Shown: positions 46,995-59,787 of the stretch, piece after piece
How the letters are laid out: every line of letters begins with the position of its first letter
Position numbering within the stretch: the first letter of the stretch is position 1
NCBI GenBank assembly: GCA_009599575.1
Contig: VWND01000064.1
Span: forward strand, 1,612,001 to 1,676,000
Reading direction: 5' to 3'
Length of the DNA: 64,000 bases
Origin: Blumeriella jaapii
Taxonomy: Eukaryota; Ascomycota; Leotiomycetes; Helotiales; Drepanopezizaceae
Translations under genes and position numbers: made by a program
Notes under the pieces: generated by a model
Seen by the model: only the letters and a program-made list of their open reading frames with translations
Database searches by the model: none
What the model was told of the DNA's origin: nothing

Positions 46995-48459
46995 TCAATC
47001 TGTTACACAGTCAGCTCAAGTTCCGCAAGACACAACTCGGACACGTACCGTCATAGTAGTCATCATCGTCATCAACCTCGGCCAACTGCTCGAAATTGAC
47101 CTTGTAGCGGAGAAGTCCACCAATTCCACCGAAGCCCTTGACGAACTGGTTACCTTCACTGGAGCGGTCGGAAACGAACTCCAGGTTGGCACCAAAGTCC
47201 TTGTATTTCTCGGCAATCCACTCGAGGAAGGATTCCTGCGTAACGACTTCCATTTCTTGTCCAGTTTCCTTGTCCATGAACTGATCTCTGTTGGCAGCTT
47301 CTTGGGCCTTGGTGGTGTGCAACACGGTCAGGTTCCCGTTGGAATCCTTGAGGGTCCATCGGTTGATCTCGAGGTTCTCGAAAACGATCAGGATCTCGAC
47401 GGCTCCAAGCTCCAAGGCCTTCAAGGTGTCCTCAACACCGTAGCAGATACGACCGGAATCTTGACTGATCTCCTCGAAGTACTTTCCAATAAGCTTCTTC
47501 TCTTGGATAAACTTGACGTTGCTGAGCGTCTCTGCAGAAAGCTCAATTGCCTGGTTGAAGCCGTTTTCTCCTCCGTAGGAAACATCAACAACCTTGATTA
47601 CCTTGGTCTGGAGACGATTGTCGAAAAGATCTGACTGGTTCAAATCATTCTTGAAATCTGCGGAACCAGCCAGGATGATACCAGCAACGTTGACCTTATC
47701 TGCGGTAATAAAGTTCTGTACAGCTAACTCAGCAACCTTGCGAACATAGTTGTGGCGCTTTTCCTCTCTGAGACGAGCGAAACGCAGTGCAGATTGCCCA
47801 CCACGACCATGCTTCTTTGGAAGGTCGACAGAGAACTTGTGAATCACATCTCTTGTGTTGCCACTCAAGGTTCCAAACAGAGCTCCGTTACCATCCATGA
47901 TGATAAATCCGAACTTCTGGTCTGACTCCATCAACTCAGCCAAGGCCTCGGTGTGGAATTTGTTGTCGCAGAGGTATAGCGAGGTATTGATAGGCTTGAA
48001 TGGTTCGAAATCAATATTGACCTTTCTCTCCTTGCCCTCGGACGTGAGGATTTCACCACAGTAGACGATCAGCCCATTTGGAGGGACTTTGTTGTACAGC
48101 TTTAGTCTTTGCTGGGTAGAGGTAATGGCAGACAGGACAGATTGACGATTGACCCGTGATTTGATATTCGAGGCAGTTCCCTAGTTGGATGTCAGAGTTG
48201 TGCAGCCTGAGAAAAGCAAGGTTCAAAGCCCACGTATTCTTCTGCCAACATCTTTGCGGCTCTGGAAACCTGGTCTTTTGGCGCTGTATTCTTTGTTAGA
48301 AGCCACTCGAGAGAAAAACCCAGCGCTGAGACACATACGAATGATCAGAGAAATCATGGAGGTTCCATTTCCTCGGGCGGCCTCGAGACGCTTTATCAAC
48401 TTCTTCACCTTCCAGATCTCAATGTTCTTCTCCGCCTCGTTTGCCTGAGCGTCACTCAT
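46995..48459 (-). CDS. sup45: Eukaryotic peptide chain release factor eRF1
   Basis: Exons on the minus strand: 48459-48339, 48283-48234, 48180-47049, 46999-46995 (1308 nt, 435 residues; human eRF1 is 437). Motifs: TASNIKS (NIKS at 62-65) for stop-codon reading, YLCDNKF (the YxCxxxF motif), and GRGGQ (GGQ at 184-186) which triggers peptidyl-tRNA hydrolysis. The C-terminal domain for eRF3 binding ends in an acidic DDDDDYYD. Function: recognises all three stop codons in the ribosomal A site. The last intron (47000-47048, GTACGT...GCTGAC...CAG, 49 nt) leaves a final exon of only five bases, AT plus TGA, making the terminal residue Asp. If that intron is kept, 12 different residues (ending RNLS) replace it. 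The start is the ATG giving [12 protein letters not shown]; the upstream extension has no ATG. Confidence 0.97.
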
Positions 48460-50563
48460 GTTGGAATTCGATGTCACAGCAAGCGCTTGAAGTCGTGAGA
48501 GCGTATTCTTCGTTGGCAGAGACCTGACGCTGGGATGCGCAATGTCGAGATTGAATCTGACAGCGTGGTCAAGTGTGCGGAGGTGACGTTAATTTGTGGG
48601 TGCAAGCGCGAGCCGAACATTTAAAGAAAATTCGAGCGCACGTGCACTAGCGGCTGTACACAATTCTTGAGGACCCTTTGAGTCACGATCTGGTCATCCA
48701 GAGAAAGAATTTCACACTCTTTGGGTTAGGGGTACAGGATACAGTCACTTGCCTTTTCTGATCGTTTCAGGTCTGCTTTGCTTCCTGGTTCCTCTTGACA
48801 GATCCACCACGATAAGCCAGCTTGACTCGTGCATCTGCGACTTTTAGCTTCTTTCGGGAATATCATGTACTAAGACTTGAGTACAAGAGGTGTTCTGTTT
48901 CAATCAAACTTTCTGGGAATCCTCAATGATCGTCAGTTGATCCTCTCTGGAATCAGCTACTGAGTTATCGCACAGCTCTCCTTGGTGAATACATACTCAG
49001 ACCGGAAGCCGTCTTTCAGCGAGCTTTTGCATGATGTGCTTTCTTCCCTGACTAGTCTTTGTTTTCGCGATGCACACTATTCAGGCTTTCTCCTAGTTGA
49101 AATGGATACCTGTGATGGCGTCCTACGATTGCGACAATCCTAATCAGTCTGCTATTGACCTTACTCAATTACCATGTGGATGGTACGATCAATTCATCAA
49201 TACGGATATGTTCCTACTTTGCTGAGGACTCGATTACTTCTGCTTGTATCTCAAATCATTCATTTCATTGACGAGAGGTTTCTTTCAGAATCTAGATTCC
49301 ATATGATAGTCGGATTGGTAAGCACACTGGAAATATTACAACTGGAGACATGCTAGTTACGAGCCTGCGACTTGCAAAGATTCCGAGGTCTTTGCAGCGG
49401 CCAGGTGGACACCTAAGTCAAGCTTTCATTTGCTCTCTTTCACATATCTCCAACTACTGAGATATACAATTACTTCAATTTTCCCATAGCACAAAAGGAG
49501 CAAGCGAGAATCTGTCCCTACAAAATTACACCGTATGTGTCGGCATATCGTTGCGGCGTTACATCAATCATAAAAAAAAAACTTTTTCCGTGCTCTTCAC
49601 TCTGAGGAGAACTTCTACTTTCAGAACGTCATCAATAGATGGTGATGATGATGATGATGATACTGTTTAACGTCTGGAGGGGCCGGTGGAATTTAGCAAC
49701 CTCAAGCCTTCCGTGGAGCATTGGAAACGCGTTAAGCTGGAGTTTTTTTATACACATGAGACCTTTGAGAAAATGGTCGTGTAAAAGAAATGTGTGACAA
49801 GTGTCCGCTATTTGACCTCTTCCCCTACAGGCGGGATGGTTCTCCATGCGATTTGAGAGGTGAACCCCAGTCGCTCGAGTGAGCTTGGTAGATTTGAAGC
49901 AAAGAGGTGATGTGGCCGACAGGCACTTCATCAATAGAACTGCCACGTAAAGCAAGTTACCAATGTCGGAGCGAAGGTCAATTCGGTTTAGCCTTTCACA
50001 GGAATTAGTATGGCTTTTGTAGTCTTGTAAACTCGTGATTGGACTAAACTTTGCATAGTTGCAAGAAACAGTACACGTTTCCGCTCCTTCTCCCCTCCTC
50101 TTATCATCATATTGCGCACGTCTATGTCGCATTAGGCACCACCGCCAGTTTTTGATTCCGTTCTTGTAATGAACCTAATCAAGGCCCGAAAGCAAATGAA
50201 ATGACACCTTCTCCTCCACGTTGCGAGTATCTGGGTATTTCTCTAACCAGCTGGCTAGCCCTCTCGTTCTCCGCAAGCAACACAAATAGTCAAGTTCAGC
50301 AAGTCATGAGAAATACACCGTAGTCCCCAGCGCTTAGCAGCTAAAACGAGATCTGCGGTTAAATGCAACACCTCCCATGAGAGACTCCTCACTCACCCTT
50401 GAAGTAAGCAGATTTCCTCTCAAGTGCCTTTTCTCTTGCCAGACACAGCTTCACTCTAGCCTTGCCTCCCAAGAGCCATCGTCCCACCTAGTACGCGCCG
50501 GCGAGCTCCCTCGTTCGTGGTGAACCACACATACATACACTTACTTGAAAAAGGCCTCACACC

Positions 50564-50601
<38 letters not shown>

Positions 50602-51107
50602 TTTGCCCAAAAAAATGGATACTGAAAAGATCTCTCTTGTCCAGTCCATCTCTCCATCCATTTATTCTCACTTACAAACCCCCCTTCCAAAGCTTCTATC
50701 AACTTTAGAATCCCACTCAATTCTCGAGACCAGACGCGCAGGAAGTCAGCCGTGCGTACATGTATTTGCAACTTCCCGGGCCTCTCTCCAAGTACCATAC
50801 CTACTTTACAGTGTATATACCTACATATCTATCTACATAAGTGATTCAATCGGTGGTTCCACTTGCACCACGCTAAGCAGCATCTACAAAGTGGCATGTT
50901 AGCAAACCAACAGTTCAGATCAATAGGTAATCACATCACATCACATTAACACCCATTCACCAAATCGTCGTAAGACTCTTCATAAGATATTAGGTATTTA
51001 TTTAGCCTCTTCACCCCCGCACCCACATACGAAGACGAAGACGCCCGCCTGCAGATGCCCGATGCCCGCCCGCCTGCCCGCCCGCCTATGTTACAACAAG
51101 CTCCATT
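48460..51107. other. Intergenic region upstream of eRF1
   Basis: 2.6 kb without a recognised gene; the first 400 bases should hold the eRF1 promoter. It has few simple repeats compared with other spacers: an ATG/GAT run (49638-49661) and a 37-C homopolymer (50565-50601). The CTGTA family is nearly absent. Open frames such as 49632-50132 do not resemble proteins. Confidence 0.55.
50565..50601. repeat. Poly-C homopolymer, 37 bases
   Basis: An uninterrupted C run on the plus strand; its exact length is uncertain in any sequencing technology. Confidence 0.9.
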
Positions 51108-54100
51108 CTACAAAGCCCACTCATTCCTATCGTCCGAGGCGAGCACGAACGGTTCGTCAATACGTTTTATCGCAAAGTCACTACAGAGAATACTGGATCA
51201 AGCAAGTCAGTCAGCGTCACCCTTTCGACAGACCCAACTCCCGAAACGAAAAAGAGGATTGAACCTACCAAGCACTAGCCACCAACCCATCCAGCTCCGC
51301 GATACACCTCTCCCGCTTCGCGCCCGTCACCATGCCCTTGCTAATCAGGCCTTGCAACTCCCGGATCCGCTTACTCTTGCCCAATCCCGCTTGCTCCATC
51401 ACTTTCCGCCCCAGACAGTCACTGTGGAAAGCGTGTTGGCACGGAAAGACGAAGAATTGTCGACTCAGGAGGGGCAAGCCGCAGTCGTAGCACTTCTCCC
51501 CCGGCTCGACGATGGCGTAGCGGTGATCTAAAGCGGCAATGTCGATTTTGATGTTGGTGGCAGTCTGCGCAGACTCGTCCATCTCCTTCTTTAAGCCGTC
51601 AATGTTGCGACTGTAATCTTCCAGAGCGGCGCAGATCTCTTCTTTGAAATCGTCAATGACGACGAAGTCGGGGAAAAAGGGTATCAGATCCTCGATCTTG
51701 AGCAGGTCACACCGCTTCAGAAATTCGATTGCGGTTTTGATGCCGTTGGATTGTGATATGACTTTCTTGGCTACGGCGAGCCAGAGCTTCTTTCGTAAAA
51801 CGGGGTTGGAGACTGGGCGGTCGGCAACAAGGGAAGCAAGGTCAATCTCGGAATGGGCGAGGGCGAGTTCGACAGCTTGGAGGTATTGGCCCATGGTACT
51901 GTAAATATGTACGCATGACTGAACGCGGTGGTGCTCTATACAAAGCCGAAGGGCGAAGTCGGAGTCGAAACTGGGTTCGTCTCCTTGGGATTCGAGGTAT
52001 GAGAGCAGACCCGATTCGTCTTTGGATGAATGGGAAGCGTACATGGAGATGAGCGTGTTGTGGACGGCAGCGTCGGTAGAGTTGAGTTGATTGATGACAT
52101 GGAGGAGGTATCTGATGGCTTGGTTTTGGGACAGCGGTCCCTGGAAGTTTCTGTCGTAGCTAAGTAGTGCAGGAATGAGGTTTCGGGCTTTCAAATCCGA
52201 GTGTCTCATCAGGATATCAACGAGGTCCACCGCAACGTGAGTGATTAGTCCACTGCTATACCTATAAAAGATTTCCGGTTCTGTCTGCTTTTTGAGGACG
52301 TCTAAGACCTCCTTCCACCTTTCTCTCTGCATCCAGTAGCCGAGCACGTAATTGTAGTCATTGACAGCACTAGCAAAGTAGAGCAACTCTTCTTCCCTAC
52401 CATGGCTGCTAATGATGTCGTAGGTGGTTTTCCGGTCCAGGTCCGATTTGTATTTGTTCACAAAAGTTTGGAATTCGCCCCGTATCGTATCAAGCTGATC
52501 CTTCGTCGTGGCCGGATTCAGAGTCTCAGATAGCTCGGCCTTGGTGAGTATCGTATCATCGAGAGAATTCAGCTTTGACATGTAGATCTCTACCAACCAA
52601 CTTGCAATCATGATTCGTTGCATTACGGAAGATTTCTTGTATGTTGTAATCTTCGTGAGCAAATACTTTCGTAGCGCATCTTGTTGATCATTGTCAACGA
52701 AGACTAGAGCAACTTGCTCGAATGGCTTGCTGCTCTTCCCGTAAACTCCGGCGGCTTCGATGAAAGAACCCTTGCTGACAAGGTAGTCGCCAGAAGCAGT
52801 AGCTACTGCGTCTTTCTGCGCTGGGCCTCTAGCGTATCTCAACGCCGCGTCGAAATGCTCCGTTTTCAGCATGACTTTCCACACATCTCTGTCCTCGTCT
52901 GTCACAACAATCTCGTATATCTCTTGCGTGGTAAAGAGCCAAAAGGTGTTCTTCTGTTGATCCGCGTAGAGTCCTAAAGCCTTTTGTCCTGGATCCAATA
53001 CCACCTGATCATAAACAACTCGATCGTCGAGGCGGTTGATGGCAATCACGCGTCCGCCCACCAGAAGCAAGATGTGCCATTGAGTCAAGGCAATAGAGTC
53101 TATAGAGTCCTGAGTCGCTTTCTTGCGACCACCACTTGATTCGGAGGCAGGTAACTGAGACCTGGGCAGAAGCTTGGCTTCCGCAAAGACCTTGCTACCC
53201 AACTCGGTCGTAGCTGGCGAAGTCAAAAGCCGACCGTAAAAGGATCCCTGAGACGAAAGCCATGCAAAGATTCGATCCGGGGTCAAGCTCTCCAGAGAGG
53301 CCGTGTCTGGGGCATCTGGGGAAACCACCAGGGACGACGCAGCAGTTGTTGAGATTCTCGAGATCTCATGCACAATGGGCTGTTCGGTGTCGAAGAGCTT
53401 TGTGAAAATCGAAGCCCCCCCCTCGTGAGCAGTCCGCCCAATTTTCCCCACAAGATGTATGAGCCTGCTATGCGTAGCAATCAAGACCCGTCGAAAATCT
53501 GGTTTCCTCGCATCCTGGACTGCATCAACCCATAAACCGGTAATGGGACCATCCGGATACTTCAACAGCGTCTTCAGATATTTGTCCTCCTTCCTATAGA
53601 ACTCCGTAGACGTTTCGATGTACGCTTCGTAGATGTTCCCATCAGCTGCCCCAATAAGAATTTCTCTTGTCGAGGTGGTGGGCAAGGCTGGGTTCCACGC
53701 TATAGCTTCTATCGACACCCCACGAAGTCTGGACAGAGGTCTAGGTTGTCGAGACTGGGTGTGGAGGTAGTAGTTCTCTCCCAGAGCCGTACATATAATC
53801 AAATGCGAAGCAGTCGGGTCCAAGAACATGCGCCGTATCACACCAACCTCCGTCGTCTTCTTGGGCAAATCAATATCTATTCAGCATCAGCACCCGCCCC
53901 CCACGACCTATGCCAACCGCTCTCTACATACCATCGATATCTGCGGGATTGTCCAAATCTATGCGTAGTATCCTGCCGTTCGAGAGCGCCAGCACCAGGA
54001 CGTTGTTTGCGACCTGCGCGGCCACAAAGTCGGACGCTATCGAGAACTGGAGCTGCACCCGCTCGACGTTGAAAATGGGCAGCGCATTGTCGGCGAGATC

Positions 54101-54148
54101 TTGCAGATTTCGCGCGGCTACGTAGCCGTTCGAAGGGTCGAGAGCCAT
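51108..54148 (-). CDS. vps18: Vacuolar sorting protein Vps18 (Pep3), HOPS/CORVET subunit
   Basis: Exons on the minus strand: 54148-53932, 53876-51269, 51192-51108 (2910 nt, 969 residues); introns 55 and 76 nt. The N-terminal 430 residues form the Pep3/Vps18 beta-propeller (LPKKTTEVGVIRRMFLDPTASHLI, then GENYYLHTQSR). The middle is alpha-solenoid, clathrin-heavy-chain-like (SLLSYLESQG, LDLASLVAD region). A coiled-coil stretch around 830-850 precedes a RING-H2: CYDCG (868-872), CQHAFHSDC (885-893), and a second pair CILC (about 942-945). That last pair lies across the final intron; without the third exon the frame would stop after ASAW and the RING would be incomplete. Role: core of the HOPS and CORVET tethers that bring endosomes to the vacuole. 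The C terminus ends EWAL. Confidence 0.95.
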
Positions 54149-54589
54149 CCGTTATTGTGGAGTGAAGCTACCTCATGGTCCTTGGGAGCTCCTCGAGGCT
54201 GTGATGAGGCTGGCTCGGTGGCTCTAGCTATCGGCTATCATAGCTTGTACGGAGACCTTGGGAATGTGCAGGTTGATATCACGTGAGATCGGCGAGTCTT
54301 GATCGCAGAGATGAGGAACTCTTCGATCAGACTATGGTGCATGATACAACAAGAGAGGAGAATTATTATGAATTTTTAACTCAATGGGATTTGCTCCGCG
54401 AAGCAGTGAGCGTTTTGAGCCGTTTCGGGCCGATCTCGCTTCTTATAATAGGTTACCACCCGAAGAAAAAGAACGAAAAGAAAACAACAACATCAGATTA
54501 CCAACTTCTATCTACCAGTTACGAAACTCTCTGAGACTTCCGGTTCATGATACGATAGCAATCATGCTTCACGAAGCACACGATCTTGT

Positions 54590-54790
54590 TTGTGATGACC
54601 TCGCCTTTGCGTCTCGACATTCAGAATCCCAGCTTTCAGCACCAATTGGGAGTCTGTGGTCGATGCCCTCCCCTTTGCGTCTCACAGATCAGATATCCAG
54701 CTGCCGGTACTAATCGGAGACTGTGCTCGTTCACCTTTCTGCCTCTCCAAACTCACAAACCCAGCTACCCTCTTCCAGCACAAAATCGCT
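54590..54790. repeat. Degenerate tandem units of about 65 bp
   Basis: Three related segments beginning CTCGCCTTTGCGTCTC, CTCCCCTTTGCGTCTCAC and CACCTTTCTGCCTCTCC, each followed by CCAGCT(T/G/A) about 25-30 bases later. Weakly conserved. Confidence 0.5.
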
Positions 54791-57700
54791 CCCAAGCCTA
54801 ACCTCCTCCTACATCTGACAAAATCCTGTAAATCCCCAAGAGATCCAGCTCTAAGCTAGCTCTGACCCTAGCTTCTACAGATAAATTGACAGTACTTCCA
54901 ACTTCCCCCAAACCCCAAACGAAAAGAAACAAAATCTAACGTCTCGAGCCCGATTCCAATCAACGCCGGGAAGTTTCAGTTCAAGCCAGACACAATCCGA
55001 AACAGCGAGACTACAGAATCTCTTGGTAGGTCTTTAGATCCCATCCACATACCGAACCAAGGGTTCGCAAACAAACCACCCGGGGCCCCAATGTAGACGG
55101 ACTGTGTGCAGGTATGGCTTTGGCTTGTTATGTAAAGGCGAGGTTTGGGCAGAGATTGACCAAATCTTAGATAAATAAACCGAGGGCGGATCGTTCTGAG
55201 AAGCGTGGATCCCCCGGAACTTCAATTGTCCCGCCCTATTCTGCATCGATTACTTGCGCTACATTCGACTCATGGAGACTTCCATTGCTATCACACTGAG
55301 TTCAGACACGCGGACGCGAATCTGAAATGTTCGTGCGGCAAGCGCAAAGCACTTTTCCCTATCGTAAATTGCAAGAAATCTCGGAAAAGCTTTCGACACT
55401 GGCCGGAAAAGCCCTTTTACCCCCTTTCTTCAGACACCGCTGCCTTGATATATCTACGGAAGCTTAGTGCAGACGAATTCCAAACTGCTACTCGCTACCG
55501 AGTTTTGTTCGTCGACCTGTCCTAGGTAGCCTTCGAAGCAGCGTATTGCCGTCCCGGAAAATCACTTTCACATATTGTGTTAGTACTAACGCTCGTTTTT
55601 GATTTGATTCAGGTACGGATATTGATTGGAATTTTTTTTTTGGATTCAGTTTGGTTTTTCAAATTTGCTTGCGGAAGCTTGCTGCTTCGGTCGTAACGAC
55701 TCCTGAACACTTAGCTTCAACAGCTTTGATTAATATTGTTACATCGAAGGTTATTTTACGAATTCCATAGATTGACATTCCGCTTGTAAGAGAAAGGCTC
55801 AGATAGCGGAAATTTGTGTTGCAATTTTTGTATATAACTGTTTTCTCGAGGGTTTCATATATGTAAAAATCTCCAGCTTAGCACGTTTCCAATGCCCTAC
55901 GGAATGCTTGAGGTTGCGCAGTTTCACTTCCCCCTCCAGACTTTAACTAATTATATTATAATTATTGTTGTTATCGTTCTAAGAAGAACGTGGGTTTTAG
56001 TATCATGTGATAAACCTGAAAATTCTCTTGTGTAGAGGGCCGAGTGAGATTAACATCTCGAGGTGCTTGCTTGCTGTTTTCAGTGTTGATGGTACTTTAC
56101 CGATCAGGAGTAACCGGGTAGATGAAAAAAAAAACGCAAGCAAATCGGGTAACACTGATCAATTCACAATTACTCCATTCAAATATCTCTTACCTAAGAC
56201 ATAGATTTTGTGCTACAGGTAGTTCCGAGCATGGCAATATAATTGAGTCGGTAGATAGGTAGGTACGCTTGTCTTCGACGGCCGGCCTGGCCAATCAATC
56301 ACCTTGGTGACCGGTCTCCTTACCCTCAAATCAGACTCGACGGTCCCGCGAAAACACCACGTAAATTGAGTGACAGATAATCCGTTCGATTTGGTAGTTC
56401 GACGAAAGACATGCGTGGGGGCAAGTACAGACAAGAGGACAGTATATTACGAGAGGAAGCAATCCCAGAAGCCAGCGTTCTGTCACTGATGGGGAAGACT
56501 CGGAGCATAGATTCCACCAGGGCAAGAGTTCTCCGGGCGACGACTCAAGAGACGAGAATTCCTATCAGGAAGTCAGACCAAAGAGGGAGCTGCGAGCCGG
56601 GTTCTAGAACATCCATAACACGTCCAGAACCCATCGAAGCAGTGGGTCGAGGGACTCCACCCCTCGTATGATGAGGTTCAAAAATAGAAGTAATTTTACA
56701 GATCAGAATTGCTATCTCACCCGGACCCTTTTCAGGGTAAAGTTTAAAGATAAACAAAGACTGTGGATCTTGTTTGTCCAGGGGTGTTGCTTCTTCGATT
56801 AGAAAATTACTATGAGTAGAAAAAAAACAGTTCTCCTAATTTCTGCAACTCGCTACTGTAGCATTGTTTTAAGTCGTGGGCCCGAATATTGATAAGGGAT
56901 TCTGACCACTGAGAGAAGTCACCCTGAAAGCGTACTCTGGAGAAGCACCTATCTAACCTCTCTTTCGAGGCGATAGGGCAGGTATGAGTACACACAGAGT
57001 AAGTGTTTTGACTACAAAGTTAATAATCGACAAAATCTCGCTGTCGAAACCAAACACGAAAACGCAGAGCTTAATAATAGGTTTGACACCATCATACTGC
57101 ATCATTATAAGGTTGTTCAAAGGAGCAGTCTGCGGTTGAATGAAACATCGTGTGCTATCAAATAGAAACGCAAACTGAAAAATGAAGCTGTACGCTAAAG
57201 TTAAAGAGTAGAAGTCAAGACTCGACCCGCCTGCAAAAGCTACTCGCTTGCGGTTTTTCGAAAAGAGTTGATCTCCTGCAGGGTGAAGTAGCAGGGTCGT
57301 TCAGGAGAAATGTTCGTAAAGTAGAAGTCTGAAGTTGTATTTCAAGGCGCTATCGACCGGCTGGCTATCTTGAGAAGACATCGGCACTCGCCGGACATCG
57401 TCCCACCGCGGCCAAATCTCATTTCATGCAGAAGACGGGCACGGCACTGCACTGCGCTGCAGATTGCCGAGGAGACACCAGCAATGCAAGCGCGCTTTTC
57501 GTAGCGTTTTGGAGAGATGATGATGAAAGCAGGCACAGAATGAGAAATGCCAAAAATAGCAATAAGCATGAAGAAACCAGTATAACCAAAGACATGTACG
57601 ACGACAAATGAACGGACCGAAGGTTAGGTTAGGCCAGATGATCTGCCCGCCCTGACCTGCTGCAGCTCCATAGTCTGAGCCTCAGGCCACAATTACTCAC

Positions 57701-59241
57701 TTTTGTTTACATCGCACGCGACTGTGACCTTCAGGCCATAGGGCATGATTGAAACTTTTCGGTTGGGTTTGAAAACGTCTCGGAGCAAGTGGATCAAGCG
57801 TGCAAAGCTATGCATCCGAGAAGAGAAACAATTGCGCCGTGGTGGAGCTGCCGTTGCGCGGCTTGTCACTTGATCACTTGGATTGATTGACATGAGATCC
57901 CCCTGATTCTTGTCCCGGCGAGGAAGCTTGGCGCCGTGGCATCCGCGCTGGAGAAGCCGAATAGAAGGAGGATTGGCTGGCACCGGGTAATTGACATAGA
58001 GAGACTTTTTTTTTTTTGGATTTTTTTTTTGATTGGGTTTTAATAGAAAAACCCATCCCGTGACTCCAATGCTCGAGTGACGGCTGCGGGTTGTGAGTGA
58101 GTGAGTGAGTGACAGGCGGGGTGGCATGATGAAGTCGGAGATGAGAGAAGTGGCTGGCTGCACTGAGTGCCGTGAGGCTGGAGCGGATCTCGAGACATCT
58201 GATTGGCCGGGCCGTGGCGGTGCCGATGTTTGGGATTGAGCACAGATAGCTGGCCACGATTGGGCGGTCAGCCAAACGAAACAAGTGGGAAGATTAAGCT
58301 CAAGCTTTCTCGGGGATAGCCTGGCAGCCTCTCCATCGGACTGGGTCAGGCAGTGCCTGTTGCGAAACGGCAGTGGGTTAGGAGACCAGGTACTGTACAG
58401 ACAGTCGCGAAGGCCAGGTTCCGGTTGTCTCCGCGCGAGAGCAAGGTAGTGCAGAGCAGCGCATCCAAGAGTTAGTGAGAGCAGCTCGGGAGGGAGGTAG
58501 ATACGGTACGAAGAGCAGTAGCAGTAGCAGTAGCGGTAGCTGTAGCTGCTGTCTGTCGAGGTTGGTAGGCAGGTCAAGGAGGAGAGTGAGAGCATGAAGG
58601 TGAAGAAAGTATGAAAGAGGTGCAGTACAGTACAGTGCTGTGGAGAAGTGTACAGTACAGTAGTACGGCACTTGAGATGGCGGAGCTAAGCCAAGATGGG
58701 AAAGGCGCAATGCTCGATGCCCCAGCACCCACTAGCCCCTCTTCAGTACCCCTCTTCTCTCTCTTCAATGTCCTCGAAATCCTCCCTCTCTCTCACCATC
58801 TCTTCTTTCTTTTCTTCTACAGTTCTTTCACAGTACTCTCCTCCCCTCGTCGAGATCAACCTCTCCGTACGTACAGTACCTACCCCGTGCTTACTACACA
58901 CACATGCTTACCCGATCTTACAGTACCCAAGTTCTCCGAACGGTGAACCTCGAACTTCCTCTTCCGTCTTTCTTGTTTCGCGCGGATCTCCGCGGTCGGC
59001 CTCAGCCCCACGCGGTGCCTCGTCCACTCACATCACGGTGCCTCCTCAGCGCTCCACCCAGCGCGTTTCAGAATCGGATCCGCGCTCCACTCGCTCCCCA
59101 ATCCCATGCAGAAGCCAAAGAGGCAAAAAAACAACATCCAACCAACCAGCCAGTTTGCTGCCTGCTTGTCTTCGCTCCTCCATCTCCTCACGGTGCCATT
59201 AACATCGGGTCCGTCCGATCCTGATACCTCACGCAGCATCC

Positions 59242-59292
59242 GCATCCTCATCCTCATCCTCATTTTCATCCTCATCCTCATCCTCATCCTCG
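59242..59292. repeat. CATCCT hexamer array
   Basis: About eight CATCCT units with one CATTTT variant. Confidence 0.9.
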
Positions 59293-59599
59293 TTATCTAT
59301 CGCCTTCCCCATCCGTCCTCGACTGTCCTCGGCCGTGGCTTGAGGTCTTTGTCTTTCATGCTTTAACCCGGTCAGAGCACGCGGCATCAGCCAAGCTGGC
59401 AAGCGACAAAACACCCCCCCCCAGAACTCCCGAGGAGAAAAGCTCTGCTGCCTGCCCACTGACTTACCTCGCCCTTCGAAACACCACGCCGCGTTGGCCT
59501 GTTTCGTAAAGGACTCACCACGTATTCGAAACCTCAATTCTTCTTCGACAGCACTTGACATCCCCCCTCAGCTACGGATCCTGGTTGATCCCCACGACA

Positions 59600-59617
59600 C
59601 CCCCCCCCCCCCCCCCC
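59600..59617. repeat. Poly-C homopolymer
   Basis: An 18-base C run in the STE11 leader region. Confidence 0.85.
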
Positions 59618-59787
59618 ATCTGCTCCCCCAGGCCGGAATTTTTTTTAAATAACCTGACTCTCGCCCGCGCTCTTTGACACTCCTTCAGCCCCCGGCTCGA
59701 CCGTTGTCCCCTCCCGAAGGAAGATTGACCGAATATAACCGCCTCCACCTTTCCATCTTCCATGCAGAGCCAAAGGACCTCAACACA

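Larger units (their letters stand above)
54149..59787. other. Divergent intergenic region between VPS18 and STE11
   Basis: 5.6 kb without a recognised gene. 54590-54790 holds three degenerate units of about 65 bp. 55560-57200 is AT-rich and nearly free of simple repeats, unlike other spacers. 57990-58030 has T runs. 58080-58110 has GAGT repeats; 58505-58545 AGCAGT/GCAGTA repeats. GTAC/CTGTA motifs reappear at 58390, 58620-58665 and 58870-58925. From 58700 the plus strand is pyrimidine-rich (probable STE11 promoter and leader), with a CATCCT array (59242-59292) and an 18-C run (59600-59617). Confidence 0.55.

Noticed and set aside
57693..58595. 300-codon open frame on the minus strand
   Set aside because: Low-complexity Tyr/Cys/Ser runs from repeats and no motif; it lies in the STE11 upstream region.
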